The notes below the pieces were generated by a model. That model had not been told where the DNA came from. It made no database searches and was given only the letters and a program-made list of their open reading frames with translations. Of a DNA stretch of 64,000 bases, positions 39,273 through 48,961 are shown one piece after another (position 1 is the stretch's first letter; each line of letters starts with the position of its first letter). Source of the stretch: Cellvibrio sp. 79 (GTDB lineage Bacteria > Pseudomonadota > Gammaproteobacteria > Pseudomonadales > Cellvibrionaceae); contig MVDH01000003.1 of assembly GCA_003056245.1 (NCBI GenBank), forward strand, positions 1,155,957 to 1,219,956, read 5' to 3'. The translations under genes and the position numbers were made by a program.

Positions 39273-39367
39273 GGTAGACTCCTGATAAGCGGATGCGAAG
39301 TTAGTTTTTCATCCCGTAAATTCTGTTAATACCACCCTGTATTATCGCCAAATATAAAGTGGTACTA

Positions 39368-39395
39368 AAAAAACCGCCCTTGTGAGGCGGTTTTC
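39368..39395 (-). terminator. Intrinsic terminator downstream of kduD
   Basis: AAACCGCC and GGCGGTTT pair around CTTGTGA. A-rich and T-rich flanks allow function on the minus strand, about 36 bases past the kduD stop. Confidence 0.8.
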
Positions 39396-39430
39396 TTTAA
39401 AACGCAAAAGTTGATAGACCTTAACTGCGT

Positions 39431-40225
39431 TTAAGCTTCATTACCTGGCTTACCAATAGTCGCCAAAATCCCGCCATCCACATAAACAATTTGCCCGGTA
39501 ACAAAATCACTTGCTTTGGATGCAAGGAAAATTGTTGCACCTTGCAAATCATCCGGATCACCCCATTTTGCAGCGGGAGTGCGGTTGATAATAAATTCAT
39601 TGAAAGGATGACCATCCACACGAATCGGTTCGGTTTGGCTAGTAGCGAAATAACCGGGGCCAATGCCGTTTACTTGTACATTGTATTTCGCCCACTCGGT
39701 GGCCATATTTTTGGTTAGCATTTTCAAACCGCCTTTGGCAGCGGCGTAAGCGCCTACTGAATTACGGCCAAGCTCACTCATCATTGAACAGATATTAATA
39801 ATTTTTCCCTGACGACGCTCCACCATTTTTCGCGCAACCGGGCGGGTCATGGTGAATACACCGGTTAAATCGATTTTAATTACTTCTTCAAAATCTGCTA
39901 ACGACATTTCGAGTAATGGTGTACGTTTAATAATGCCTGCGTTGTTAACCAGAATATCGATGGGACCATGATCGTTTTCGATTTGCTCAACGGCAACAGC
40001 AACTTGATCTTCGTCAGTGACATTAAATTTGTAACCAAACGCTTGAAAACCTTTTGCGCGATATTCGTTGACGGCATTGTCGATTTTCTCTTGCGAGGAG
40101 TTGCCATTAATAATCAATGTTGCACCAGCGCTGGCCAGACCTGAGGCCATAGCCATTCCGAGGCCGTGAGTTGCGCCGGTTACTACAGCAACTTTTCCGG
40201 TTAAGTCGAAGAGTGGGTGAGTCAT
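39431..40225 (-). CDS. kduD: 2-dehydro-3-deoxy-D-gluconate 5-dehydrogenase
   Basis: Reduces 2,5-diketo-3-deoxygluconate to 2-keto-3-deoxygluconate (KDG), the last step of unsaturated-galacturonate breakdown before KDG kinase. A 264-residue short-chain dehydrogenase with cofactor motif GATHGLG (17-23), NNAG near 93-96, catalytic Ser in ICSMMSE and YAAAK for Tyr/Lys. The subtype is supported by the KduI gene immediately upstream on the same strand (111-base gap) and by the kdgK gene in the window. Confidence 0.92.
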   Translation of the reverse strand: MTHPLFDLTGKVAVVTGATHGLGMAMASGLASAGATLIINGNSSQEKIDNAVNEYRAKGFQAFGYKFNVTDEDQVAVAVEQIENDHGPIDILVNNAGIIKRTPLLEMSLADFEEVIKIDLTGVFTMTRPVARKMVERRQGKIINICSMMSELGRNSVGAYAAAKGGLKMLTKNMATEWAKYNVQVNGIGPGYFATSQTEPIRVDGHPFNEFIINRTPAAKWGDPDDLQGATIFLASKASDFVTGQIVYVDGGILATIGKPGNEA

Positions 40226-40289
40226 AGGGTGATCTCGATTGAAATATTTTTTGAAATTGTTGGTGAGATAAAATGTTTAACGTTGGAGA

Positions 40290-40320
40290 AACCCGTATTT
40301 CGTGAGATTCCATACGGGTT
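40290..40320 (-). repeat. Inverted repeat in the kduI-kduD gap
   Basis: AACCCGTAT and ATACGGGTT are perfect 9-base arms, 13 bases apart. There is no T tract, so it is more likely a processing or stability hairpin, or an operator, than a terminator. Confidence 0.55.
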
Positions 40321-40336
40321 ATATATTGGAAATAAT

Positions 40337-41176
40337 TTATTTCAATTCGCTGGGCTTGTGGAAATCCATATCGGTGTAGTCGTGGTTCTCTCCAGCCATG
40401 CCCCAAATAAACGTATAGTTGGCGGTACCAACACCCGAGTGCATTGACCATGGTGGCGACACAACAGCTTGCTCATTACCAACCCAAATGTGACGGGTTT
40501 CTTCTGCTGGCCCCATGAAATGACACACGGCGTGATCTTGCGGAATATTGAAATAAAAATAGGCTTCCATACGACGGCTATGGGTATGCATCGGCATGGT
40601 ATTCCAAATGCTACCGGGCTTTAATTCGGTCATGCCCATTTGCAACTGGCAAGTGTCCAACACAGTGCTGATCATCAGCTGATAAATTTCGCGCTCATTG
40701 CAAGTATCGCCTGCGCCGACTTGCAGTACTTTGCTATTTTCCTTATTTAATTTTTTCGTAGGAAACGTTTGGTGCGCAGGAGTAGAATTTAAATAGAATT
40801 TCGCAGGATTATTCGCATCGTCGCTGCTGAAAATAACTTCTTTTGCACCGCGACCAATATAGAGCGCTTCTTTAGTGTTGATTGAATAAATTTCACCATC
40901 AACTGATATTTTTCCTGGGCCACCAATATTAATTGCACCCAACTCACGACGCTGCAGAAAAAAATCCGCTTTCAATTGATCATAGGTTTCAAGAGGAACG
41001 GCTTTATTTACCGGAAAAGCACCGCCGACCATTAAACGTTCGTAGTGGGTGTAGGTGAATAATACTTCGTCGGCCGCAAAAATATTGTCAACCAGGAAAT
41101 GTTTGCGCAGCTTTTGAGTATCGTAATGTTTGAAATCATCGATATGGACTGCAAAACGTTCTTCTACGACTTTCAT
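40337..41176 (-). CDS. kduI: 5-dehydro-4-deoxy-D-glucuronate isomerase
   Basis: Isomerises the linear product of unsaturated galacturonate to 2,5-diketo-3-deoxygluconate, the substrate of KduD. ATG 41176 (MKVVEERFAVHIDD) gives 279 residues, matching the family (about 278); the track's longer form adds 17 unlikely residues. The zinc-binding cupin motif HTHSRRMEAYFYF is visible, with the second half ending ENHDYTDMD. It is upstream of kduD in the same orientation. Confidence 0.95.
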   Translation of the reverse strand: MKVVEERFAVHIDDFKHYDTQKLRKHFLVDNIFAADEVLFTYTHYERLMVGGAFPVNKAVPLETYDQLKADFFLQRRELGAINIGGPGKISVDGEIYSINTKEALYIGRGAKEVIFSSDDANNPAKFYLNSTPAHQTFPTKKLNKENSKVLQVGAGDTCNEREIYQLMISTVLDTCQLQMGMTELKPGSIWNTMPMHTHSRRMEAYFYFNIPQDHAVCHFMGPAEETRHIWVGNEQAVVSPPWSMHSGVGTANYTFIWGMAGENHDYTDMDFHKPSELK

Positions 41177-41207
41177 AATAAAACCTTTTATCTCGGCTTG
41201 TTGCTTG

Positions 41208-41234
41208 TGCCCGTGCGAACTATACACACGGGCA
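41208..41234 (-). repeat. Inverted repeat upstream of kduI
   Basis: TGCCCGTG and CACGGGCA are perfect 8-base arms around an 11-base spacer, about 32 bases before the kduI start. No T tract follows on either strand. It is either an operator or a leader hairpin. Confidence 0.55.
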
Positions 41235-41308
41235 ATGTGGTCACTTGCAATTAAGAATAGTAAATTGCATAACCAGTTAAAAATGAAATCTGGCTATGTA
41301 AATGATGG

Positions 41309-43837
41309 TTATTGTTTGAGTAATTTATAGATTTCCAGGCTGGCACCAATAAACGGCGCGTTGCCTTTTGGATCGTTGGAAAAAATACGTTCAGTCATGT
41401 AGTAATCATAGGTCCCATCGCGACCAAAACCCAAGCCTGCAACCAGGCATTGATCGTTCATACTGATGTTGCCATCTTTATGAACGGTAACGAATTCGTT
41501 GATAAGACCCTGGTAGCTTTTCACAGCGGCAGCGCGATAGGATTCTGGCAAATAGCCTTTGTTAACCGATTTTGCAAAAAAATAAGTAAACATAGCACTC
41601 GCTGATGACTCGCGATAATTCGCGATATCACCCGGTCTGTCGGTAATTTGCCACCAGGTGCCGGTTGCTGCATCCTGGTAGCGCAAAATATCCGGAGCAA
41701 ACTCAGTGATAATATCGATCAGTGTTTTGCGCAATTCAGTTTCAGATTCGGGAATAAAATCCAGCACATCAACCAATGCCATTGCATACCAGCCCATACC
41801 GCGCGACCAGAATTGCGGGGCGCGGCCGGTTTGCTTATCGGCCCAATCGGCTTTTTTGGATTCATCCCACGCGTGATAATAAAGACCTGTTTTTGCATCG
41901 CGCAGATGTTCCCGTGCAATAACAAATTCATGCACCGCTTCGTTAAAACTTTTATGTTGTTGTTCACCCGTTTCATATGCGGCAGCATAGCGCGCTAAAA
42001 ACGGCATGCCCATATATACGCCGTCCAACCATAATTGGTTTGGATAAGTCGCACGATGCCAGAACGCACCTTCACTGGTGCGCGGGTGACGTTTTAAATT
42101 CTCACGTAAATAATCGGCGGCTTTGCGATATTTTTCCTGTTTGGTGCGCTGCTCCAGCAAAATAACCATTTCACCGGGTTTGGTTAAATCAATGCTGAAT
42201 AAATCCGGTTCAAATGTTTCGATGTGGCCATCGTCGCGAATAAAACTTCCGGTAACGGTTTCAAGCGCTTTGCGATAAGCGGGGTTGGGGCTAATTGCAT
42301 CAATATCTTGCAATGCGGCAATTTGCATTCCTACCACATCGTATTCAAATTTTCCGGGGCGTTTGCGGTATTCATCCCAGCCTTGATAGTGGTAATTCAG
42401 GGTTTTACGCTTAAGTTCGGAGTCCGCTAATTTTTTTGCCCAATTCAATGCAGCTTCAGAATCAACCGGTTTTTGTTTTGCCGCCTGACTGATAGACGAT
42501 TCAAAACGTACCCGTGGTGTTTTGGTCAAGCGCTGGATTTCGCTATCGAGATACGCCTTGAATTCGGCTTCGGTTTTGATGCCGTTTAATTCATGTTCCC
42601 AAGCAGCAACAAAATAATATTCCAGCTCACCGCCTTTATCTTTCATGATGGAAACATAAGAATTTTCATCAGTGGTTTGCTTTTCGCGATCATCGCGACG
42701 GAAAATTACCGCCATACCCAAATGATCGTTTTCGCCACTTAAACTTTGTTTGCCCCAACTGGCGGCGTAGGTCCAGGCGTAACCGCTAATATTTTGCGGA
42801 CCTTCAATAAACGTAGTGCCAGGGTGCTTAACCAAACCAATCGCAAGATTTGGCAATTGCTGGCTGGCTTGCAATTTCACATTCACCAGGCGACTGCCGG
42901 CATTCATGGTTAAATGCGCTGTTAAATCCACCTTTTGGTTATTGATTTGCCAACCGTTGTAATTAATTTTGAGTCCGGAATAAATATCACCGTTGTTGGT
43001 GATAACAGCATCGCGAGTATCGACTAACGAAACCAGATCAACACTTTTACCATTCCAGAAACCATAACCACCCATACCGAGGGACTTGCCGACTTTTAAA
43101 ACGTCCACACCCCAATCGGAATTCAGGTGATAGGAATCGTAACCATCCTGCCCGACGTTCTGCAGAACAACATCGTTAGTTTTCTTGCCAAAAATATCGA
43201 AACCGTTGCGCCAATCGAGATAAACACGATACGCCACCTTATCGGATTCAATGCCTGGGCCTTCGTAACGAATCCAGAATGAGTGATCCGTGTATTGTGC
43301 GGGTGGCGTTACTTTATCGACATTTTTAAAAGTACCGCCCACATATTCCTTACCTTTCCATTCGCCGCCTTCTTTAATGGAAATTTCTGCCTGGGTTTGT
43401 TTTTTCAACGCCGGCTTTTGAATAGCGGGATCGGAAGAAATTACAAAGGATTTGCTTTCTGCCGCAGCGAAATCACCTGCTAATAACAAGCTATCCAGGG
43501 CGCCATCGCCATCGGTATCGACTGTTTGCGAAGGCTGCACTGCACCATTGGTAGAAACACTTAAATGTTTTACCGCTTCATCGGTTGGGTCTAAACCCAG
43601 ATCGTAAAATGGAAAATAAATGGGCTCTTGTTGCAATGCAAAATTATTGGCATTGGTAATTTCAGCGGTTGCCACTTGGAGATTGGCAGCCGTAGTTTGC
43701 GCAACAGATGTTGTAGCTGTGGTTTGTTGTTCATTGGTTTTTTCGGGTGAGCAACCAGTGATTGCTGCCAAAAAAATACCTCCATAAATAGCCTTGCGGG
43801 GCGTTCTGCTTTTCAACAATAAACTCACGCTCTTCAC
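41309..43837 (-). CDS. DUF4861 + GH105 lipoprotein (unsaturated galacturonyl/rhamnogalacturonyl hydrolase)
   Basis: An 842-residue lipoprotein; the signal peptide ends in the lipobox AITGC at about residue 29. Residues about 75-430 fit the DUF4861 family of uncharacterised beta-rich domains. Residues about 460-842 are an (alpha/alpha)6 GH105 domain: YPNQLWLDGVYMGMPF carries the expected catalytic Asp near residue 604, and WSRGMGWYAMALVDVLDFIP is a second family block. GH105 enzymes remove the unsaturated terminal uronic acid from pectin-lyase products, giving the substrate for KduI. The fusion suggests both activities act on one oligosaccharide at the cell surface or in the periplasm. Confidence 0.88.
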   Translation of the reverse strand: MKSVSLLLKSRTPRKAIYGGIFLAAITGCSPEKTNEQQTTATTSVAQTTAANLQVATAEITNANNFALQQEPIYFPFYDLGLDPTDEAVKHLSVSTNGAVQPSQTVDTDGDGALDSLLLAGDFAAAESKSFVISSDPAIQKPALKKQTQAEISIKEGGEWKGKEYVGGTFKNVDKVTPPAQYTDHSFWIRYEGPGIESDKVAYRVYLDWRNGFDIFGKKTNDVVLQNVGQDGYDSYHLNSDWGVDVLKVGKSLGMGGYGFWNGKSVDLVSLVDTRDAVITNNGDIYSGLKINYNGWQINNQKVDLTAHLTMNAGSRLVNVKLQASQQLPNLAIGLVKHPGTTFIEGPQNISGYAWTYAASWGKQSLSGENDHLGMAVIFRRDDREKQTTDENSYVSIMKDKGGELEYYFVAAWEHELNGIKTEAEFKAYLDSEIQRLTKTPRVRFESSISQAAKQKPVDSEAALNWAKKLADSELKRKTLNYHYQGWDEYRKRPGKFEYDVVGMQIAALQDIDAISPNPAYRKALETVTGSFIRDDGHIETFEPDLFSIDLTKPGEMVILLEQRTKQEKYRKAADYLRENLKRHPRTSEGAFWHRATYPNQLWLDGVYMGMPFLARYAAAYETGEQQHKSFNEAVHEFVIAREHLRDAKTGLYYHAWDESKKADWADKQTGRAPQFWSRGMGWYAMALVDVLDFIPESETELRKTLIDIITEFAPDILRYQDAATGTWWQITDRPGDIANYRESSASAMFTYFFAKSVNKGYLPESYRAAAVKSYQGLINEFVTVHKDGNISMNDQCLVAGLGFGRDGTYDYYMTERIFSNDPKGNAPFIGASLEIYKLLKQ

Positions 43838-43935
43838 CTTCTCTTTTACTGAATAGTAGCTGCTTGAAATTAGCTGTTACTTAACAATTAGTACTGCATG
43901 AAAAACAACAAAACACGTACTTAAATAATCAAACA

Positions 43936-43963
43936 GGGATGCCAGCGAACTGGCATCCCTTTT
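43936..43963 (-). terminator. Hairpin downstream of the third TonB-dependent receptor gene
   Basis: GGGATGCCAG-CGAA-CTGGCATCCC is a perfect 10-bp stem. On the minus strand only GTTTG follows, a poor T tract; TTTTG follows in the plus direction. Confidence 0.6.
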
Positions 43964-43996
43964 GATTTCACTCTTAATGCAACAAGTGTACAAACA

Positions 43997-46735
43997 TTAA
44001 TTAAATTTGTATTGAACGCCGATGTTGTACTGGCGACCAGTTTGGTGATAGTAAGAGAGACGCTCATTGCTGCCCATATTACCAACCCATTGATCATCCG
44101 CTTCATCGGTCAAGTTCAATGCTTCAAGCGTAACTTTCCATTGATCATTGAATGAGTAATTGAACGATGCATCTACGTTCATTGTACCGTTAGTACCTTC
44201 TTCGTAATTGTTGTTACGACCAACAGGAGTGGTGAGGTAATCACTTCTACCAACGACTGACACACGACCACCGAAATTGTCTTGTTCGTAATAAAGAGTC
44301 GCCGCATATGTTTCATCAGAAAGGTTAACTAACGGACTTGTGCGCTCAACTAAACCGGGTACGGTTGCACTCAAATAATCCAGGTCAGATTCAACAGAAG
44401 TGTAGGAACCGATAAAACCGAAGTTGGCCCAGAAACCAGGCAGGAATGTGAAAGGCTGTTGGTAACTTAATTCATATCCAGTTAAATCACCACCGGGACT
44501 GTTGACCTGAGCACTGTAACCCCAGTCTGCATCGGCAGTACAACTAGTGTTAGTACCACAAGCGGCTTTCATTGTATCAAGTGATAGACCTAAATCATTC
44601 ATCAGCGCAGTGTAAGTAGTACTCTTGCGAGCAGTTTGCGCAAAACTTTCAAAGTCTTTTTGGAACAGAGTTATGCCAACGCTTGCACCTTCCTGGAAGT
44701 ACCACTCAAAACCAAGGTCATAACTTTTAGCTTTGGTTGGCTCCAAATATGGGTTACCACTCGAAACTGTAAATGCGTTACCTGATGCAGAAACGTTTGT
44801 ACTTGGTGCCAATGCGCCCAAACCTGCACGTGCAATACCCTCGGAAGCCGCAAAGCGAATTAATACATCTTCAATAGGCTCAACAACCACATTCAGTGCT
44901 GGTAACGTGTCTGAGTAACTATGATCTACCGATAATGCGACACCTCTGTTGTCATAGCCAGCTGCCGTTTGATCAGTTTCAAAACGTCTTACACCGATAT
45001 CACCACGAACAGGCAATGAACCAATATCAAAATTAAAATCTAATTGGGCATATACACCGGTAGTTGTTTCATTGATTGCAGTTTTGCTGGCCCATTGAGG
45101 AGTTAATGGAGCATTGAAGAGATTGTTCGCCTCCATAATTAATGCTCTATTCGGAATAAGCCATGGACGACCATCACCTAAACCTGAATCATACTCAACA
45201 ATGTAATCGGGATTGGCTTGGATATTTACACCTTGAGTGCCTTCATTGATCCTGTTTTCATCAGTTTCAAAATTGAAATCTTTATAATCAACACCCGCTT
45301 TCAACTTGATGGCTTCAGAAGCATCAAATTCAAATACAAGATTTCCAGCATCATTTTCATTTAGAGTCGTTTGTGGACGCTGTCTAATACTGCTGGTTAC
45401 CCAAGATGATTTGTTGTACGCACCTTCGCCGAAAGTTAATACAGGACTATCATAATCACGGTAGTCATAAGTAAAATCCTGACCGTTAGCAATCATAATG
45501 ACAGTGTTTTGAATCGGGTTATCGTAGTCAGATTTGGTAGTTCCTACCATTGCTTTCAAACGGAAACTATCAGTGAAATCTTGCTTCAACGATACTGTCG
45601 TTTGCGAGAAGTCAGTTGACATATCATCGAAACGATTCTCAGACCACAGACGTGCGTTATCAATGTCTGCATATACGAGATTGCCATTTGCAATCTCGTA
45701 ATCACGGAGAATCATATTGATCGTTGGAGTCGGTGCCGCAGCAGTGCCACCCACAGTGCCGTTAAGTACGGTTGAGAAAAACGTTTCTTCACGGGTTGCA
45801 TCAAATTTTGCAAACAACGAGTCAACACTGATCTCAGTGGTGTCGGTAGGTCTAAATTGTAAAGAGAGGCTTGAACCCATACGCTCCAACTCATGCTGAT
45901 AGGAGTCGTAACGAGGCAAACGAGGATGGAATGCAGTGTATATCGGATCTGTTGCCGGGATAATAGTTGGTGTTGTAGCGCCATTTAATTGGGAACGGTA
46001 GAATCGATCACCTGCTGCGCCGGACCAGCGACCTGTACTTGAGCCGTCATCGTGTAACTGACGCTCGGAATAAGAGAATGAAAAAAGCGCACCAAATTTT
46101 CCATCGCCAAAAATATTACTCACGAGAAATGATGCGCCCGGATCAGTCTTTTCAGATAAATCGTTGTAACCTAATTGACCGGCAGCAGTAAATACAAAGC
46201 CATCATAATCAAATGGCTGTGCCGCTTTTAAATCAACTGTCGCGCCCAAAGAACCTTCCTGCACTTCTGCAGAGTTGGTTTTGCGCACGGTCAAAGAGCT
46301 GAATAAATCCGAAGAAAATGTATTGAAGTCAAAACCGCGACCACGGTTGTTACCGCCGGCAGCATCAGTACTACCGGTAGTAGAAACTGTTTCCATACCA
46401 TTCAAACGAACGGTTGTAAAAGTAGGGCCAAGACCGCGCACAGTAATGCCACGACCTTCACCGCCAGAGCGCTGGATTGTTACACCGGGAACACGCTGCA
46501 AAGATTCAGCGAGGTTGCTGTCCGGGAATTCAGCAATATCTGAAGCAACAATTGCATCAACAAAGCCACTTTGGCTCTTTTTAATATTTAACGCATTATT
46601 CAAGCTGTCACGAAAACTACCAGTAACCAATACTTCTTCAACAGTATCGTCACCAGCGTCTTGCGCATAAACACCAACAGGTAATGCTGATACGGCCATG
46701 GCCAATACGAGCGGATGTAGTGCAAACTTTCTCAT
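43997..46735 (-). CDS. TonB-dependent receptor (pectin-oligosaccharide candidate)
   Basis: A 912-residue outer-membrane receptor of the same broad carbohydrate-type family as the two at 30-36 kb, but more distant. Signal peptide MRKFALHPLVLAMAVSALPVGVYA; TonB-box-like VEEVLVTGS; plug with FPDSNLAESLQRVPGVTIQRSGGEGRGITVRG; barrel ending VQYKFN, lacking the exact terminal Phe. GGGGAA is 5 bases before the ATG. It lies between the GH105 and GH28 genes on the same strand, which makes pectic oligosaccharides the likely ligand (inferred). Confidence 0.92.
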   Translation of the reverse strand: MRKFALHPLVLAMAVSALPVGVYAQDAGDDTVEEVLVTGSFRDSLNNALNIKKSQSGFVDAIVASDIAEFPDSNLAESLQRVPGVTIQRSGGEGRGITVRGLGPTFTTVRLNGMETVSTTGSTDAAGGNNRGRGFDFNTFSSDLFSSLTVRKTNSAEVQEGSLGATVDLKAAQPFDYDGFVFTAAGQLGYNDLSEKTDPGASFLVSNIFGDGKFGALFSFSYSERQLHDDGSSTGRWSGAAGDRFYRSQLNGATTPTIIPATDPIYTAFHPRLPRYDSYQHELERMGSSLSLQFRPTDTTEISVDSLFAKFDATREETFFSTVLNGTVGGTAAAPTPTINMILRDYEIANGNLVYADIDNARLWSENRFDDMSTDFSQTTVSLKQDFTDSFRLKAMVGTTKSDYDNPIQNTVIMIANGQDFTYDYRDYDSPVLTFGEGAYNKSSWVTSSIRQRPQTTLNENDAGNLVFEFDASEAIKLKAGVDYKDFNFETDENRINEGTQGVNIQANPDYIVEYDSGLGDGRPWLIPNRALIMEANNLFNAPLTPQWASKTAINETTTGVYAQLDFNFDIGSLPVRGDIGVRRFETDQTAAGYDNRGVALSVDHSYSDTLPALNVVVEPIEDVLIRFAASEGIARAGLGALAPSTNVSASGNAFTVSSGNPYLEPTKAKSYDLGFEWYFQEGASVGITLFQKDFESFAQTARKSTTYTALMNDLGLSLDTMKAACGTNTSCTADADWGYSAQVNSPGGDLTGYELSYQQPFTFLPGFWANFGFIGSYTSVESDLDYLSATVPGLVERTSPLVNLSDETYAATLYYEQDNFGGRVSVVGRSDYLTTPVGRNNNYEEGTNGTMNVDASFNYSFNDQWKVTLEALNLTDEADDQWVGNMGSNERLSYYHQTGRQYNIGVQYKFN

Positions 46736-46791
46736 AGCTATTCCCCATCTTTTATTGTGATTAAATCATTGAGCTAATAGAGCTGTGTTTT

Positions 46792-46809
46792 TGTTGCCTC
46801 GTGGTAACA
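46792..46809 (-). promoter_or_regulatory. LacI-type operator candidate upstream of the third receptor gene
   Basis: TGTTGCC-TCGT-GGTAACA is symmetric at 12 of 14 arm positions. The GGTAACA half also appears in the candidate site upstream of the GH28 gene, suggesting a shared regulator. Confidence 0.35.
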
Positions 46810-47024
46810 ACAATTGACACGGTTTTCACAAACGAGCGAATTCAGTCAGTCAAAATTCGCAGTACTTTGTAATCTGTTTTTTATAAATGCTTTTAGCCTA
46901 GACGACTTTCAACACTTTTTCTTTTTGGTCCGGATGCTTGGCACTATTCAAAATTTTTTATATTTCAATTCGCTGTATTAAAATTTGCTAATACGTTTTC
47001 TTGATGCAAATGTCGCGCTTTGCA

Positions 47025-48485
47025 TCAAACTTTAAATTCAACACCCTGGATTTTTACATTGCTGGTGACAAACTTGTCCAATTCTTCCAGCACACCAACT
47101 GCGTCTACCTTTTTAAAATCGCAATTGATTAATTGAAGATTCTGGATGGGAGAGCGTTTATAACCACGCACTTGAAATACCTTATGCGCTGTTTCACATT
47201 TCAAATTGCTGATGTGGATATTGCGTACGGTGGGTGTAAATTTTCCGGCATCACCTTCTTCGTAGTGAAAGTCAATAACAATGGCGGTTTGCACTTCACC
47301 GATCATTATGTTTCGAATATAGAAATTTTCGATCAAACCACCGCGAATGGAATTGGTTTTGATGCGGATGCCGCGCTCAAGCTCCGGGCTGCTCATCACG
47401 CAATTTTCAACAAATACGTTGCGCACACCGCCGGAAATTTCACTGCCGATCACTACACCACCGTGACCACTGCGCATTTGGCAATTGTTGATTACAATAT
47501 TTTCGGAGGGGATGTTAATTCGGCGCCCATCCGCATTGCGGCCAGATTTAATGGCGATGCAATCATCACCGTTATCGAATAAACAATTTTTGATAACAAC
47601 ATTTTTGCAAGATTCGGGATCACAACCATCGGAATTAGGGCCATGGCTAACCAACTTGACGCCATCAATAGTGACGTTTTCACACAACACCGGATTCAAT
47701 AACCAGAACGGAGCGTTAGTGATGGTCACATTTTCAATCAATACATTTTTGCAGGAATAGGGCTGCACAAAGGTTGGACGCAAATAAGAACCGTCAGCGT
47801 AAATACGCCGGGCAACAGGCACATTGTTTTCCATGTCCTGCATTAATTTATTGCGCGCGGCTTCCTGGGTCGGCACACCCGGAATCCCCCAATCCACGCT
47901 GCTGAAATTACTGCCCTTCCACGGCCACCAGGTGGTGCGATTGCCCTGGCCATCGAGCGTACCTTTACCCGTCACCGCAATATTGGTTTGTTCATAAGCG
48001 TAAATCAGCGGGGAGTAACCCATGATTTCCATGCCTTCCCAGCGGGTAAATACGGCGGGCAGGTAGGCTTTGGGATCGGTGATAAATGCGATGGTTGTAT
48101 TTTCATCAATATGCAAATTGACGTTGGAACGCAGATGAATCGGACCACTCAGGTATCTGCCGTCGGTCACCAGCACCTTACCGCCACCAGCGTTATGGCA
48201 AGCAAGAATAGCGGCGGCAATCGCCTGGCTATTGTCATAGCCATCTTTGGCCTGAGCGCCATAAGTACGGATATCAAAGATTCGATCAGGAAATTCGGGG
48301 GGGCGCACTTGCTGGCGAATCAACTCCGCCTGTGACCAAGGGTCAGCACTAACAGGAGAGTCGACTGAAATTTTGGTGTGGGCACAACCACCCAGAGCGC
48401 CAATGGCCGAGCAACCGGCAATGGCTGCCAAACTCTGATGGATAAAGGCACGACGGCCTGCATGTTCCAGGTACATCTCAGTCAC
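47025..48485 (-). CDS. GH28 polygalacturonase-family hydrolase, Tat-type lipoprotein signal
   Basis: Hydrolyses alpha-1,4-galacturonic linkages of pectin; right-handed beta-helix fold. The 486-residue protein starts (GTG) with GRRAFIHQSLAAIAG, a twin-arginine-like signal, followed by a possible lipobox LGGC, so export may be folded and lipid-anchored. All four GH28 motifs are present: NSD near residue 284, GDDCIAIKSG near 305, GHGG near 340 and RIK near 371. Whether it is endo- or exo-acting cannot be read. Divergent from the altronate dehydratase gene across a long regulatory gap. Confidence 0.93.
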   Translation of the reverse strand: MTEMYLEHAGRRAFIHQSLAAIAGCSAIGALGGCAHTKISVDSPVSADPWSQAELIRQQVRPPEFPDRIFDIRTYGAQAKDGYDNSQAIAAAILACHNAGGGKVLVTDGRYLSGPIHLRSNVNLHIDENTTIAFITDPKAYLPAVFTRWEGMEIMGYSPLIYAYEQTNIAVTGKGTLDGQGNRTTWWPWKGSNFSSVDWGIPGVPTQEAARNKLMQDMENNVPVARRIYADGSYLRPTFVQPYSCKNVLIENVTITNAPFWLLNPVLCENVTIDGVKLVSHGPNSDGCDPESCKNVVIKNCLFDNGDDCIAIKSGRNADGRRINIPSENIVINNCQMRSGHGGVVIGSEISGGVRNVFVENCVMSSPELERGIRIKTNSIRGGLIENFYIRNIMIGEVQTAIVIDFHYEEGDAGKFTPTVRNIHISNLKCETAHKVFQVRGYKRSPIQNLQLINCDFKKVDAVGVLEELDKFVTSNVKIQGVEFKV

Positions 48486-48562
48486 TGCGTGTTCTCTCGT
48501 GTATTGCTTTATCGGCTGAATGCTTTTGTTTTTATGGCCAGGCTTCTTTAAGGGCGGCTTTT

Positions 48563-48576
48563 GATTATCGGTAACA
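48563..48576 (-). promoter_or_regulatory. LacI-type operator candidate upstream of the GH28 gene
   Basis: GATTATCGGTAACA matches the palindrome TGTTATCGGTAACA at 12 of 14 positions and has the central CG typical of LacI-family sites; it resembles E. coli GntR sites. It is about 80 bases from the gene start. Confidence 0.4.
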
Positions 48577-48787
48577 CTATCGCCTGCATCACTTATTAAT
48601 GAGTTTTAGCAGATGATCTTATGTGTCACTGGCAAATTACCCAATCCGGCTTTTTCTCGAAAGAAGATATTTATCCTCCTATCGAATGAAAATCATTCTG
48701 TATGTCATGTTTGATATTTGCAAGCCAATAGCACAAAAATTTTCCTTAACAAGCGTAAATTTAGTGTTTTTTACGTCATATTTGTCA

Positions 48788-48833
48788 TGTAACCGTTTAC
48801 TTTTATTTAATAATTAAAATGTAAACGTATACA
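48788..48833 (+). promoter_or_regulatory. Tandem LacI-type operator candidates with AT-rich promoter region
   Basis: TGTAACCGTTTACT (48788-48801) and TGTAAACGTATACA (48820-48833) share a TGTAA.CG.nTAC pattern with central CG. Their centres are 32 bases apart, about three helix turns, so two dimers would lie on one face. TTGTCA (48782-48787) is a possible -35 with the first site in the spacer. The third similar site, TGAAACCGATTACA, is at 48979. Confidence 0.45.
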
Positions 48834-48961
48834 TATCACTTTAGATAGAAATTTTTTAAAAAATATTTCACTTTTCGTAAAAATTAAACATCCTATTATT
48901 TTATAAAATTTAGGATAATTTTATTAATATGATAGATTAGCTTTTATGTAACAGGCTAAAG

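Noticed and set aside
41208-41234. Terminator of the GH105 gene
   Set aside because: The stem has no T tract on the minus strand and lies close to the kduI start.
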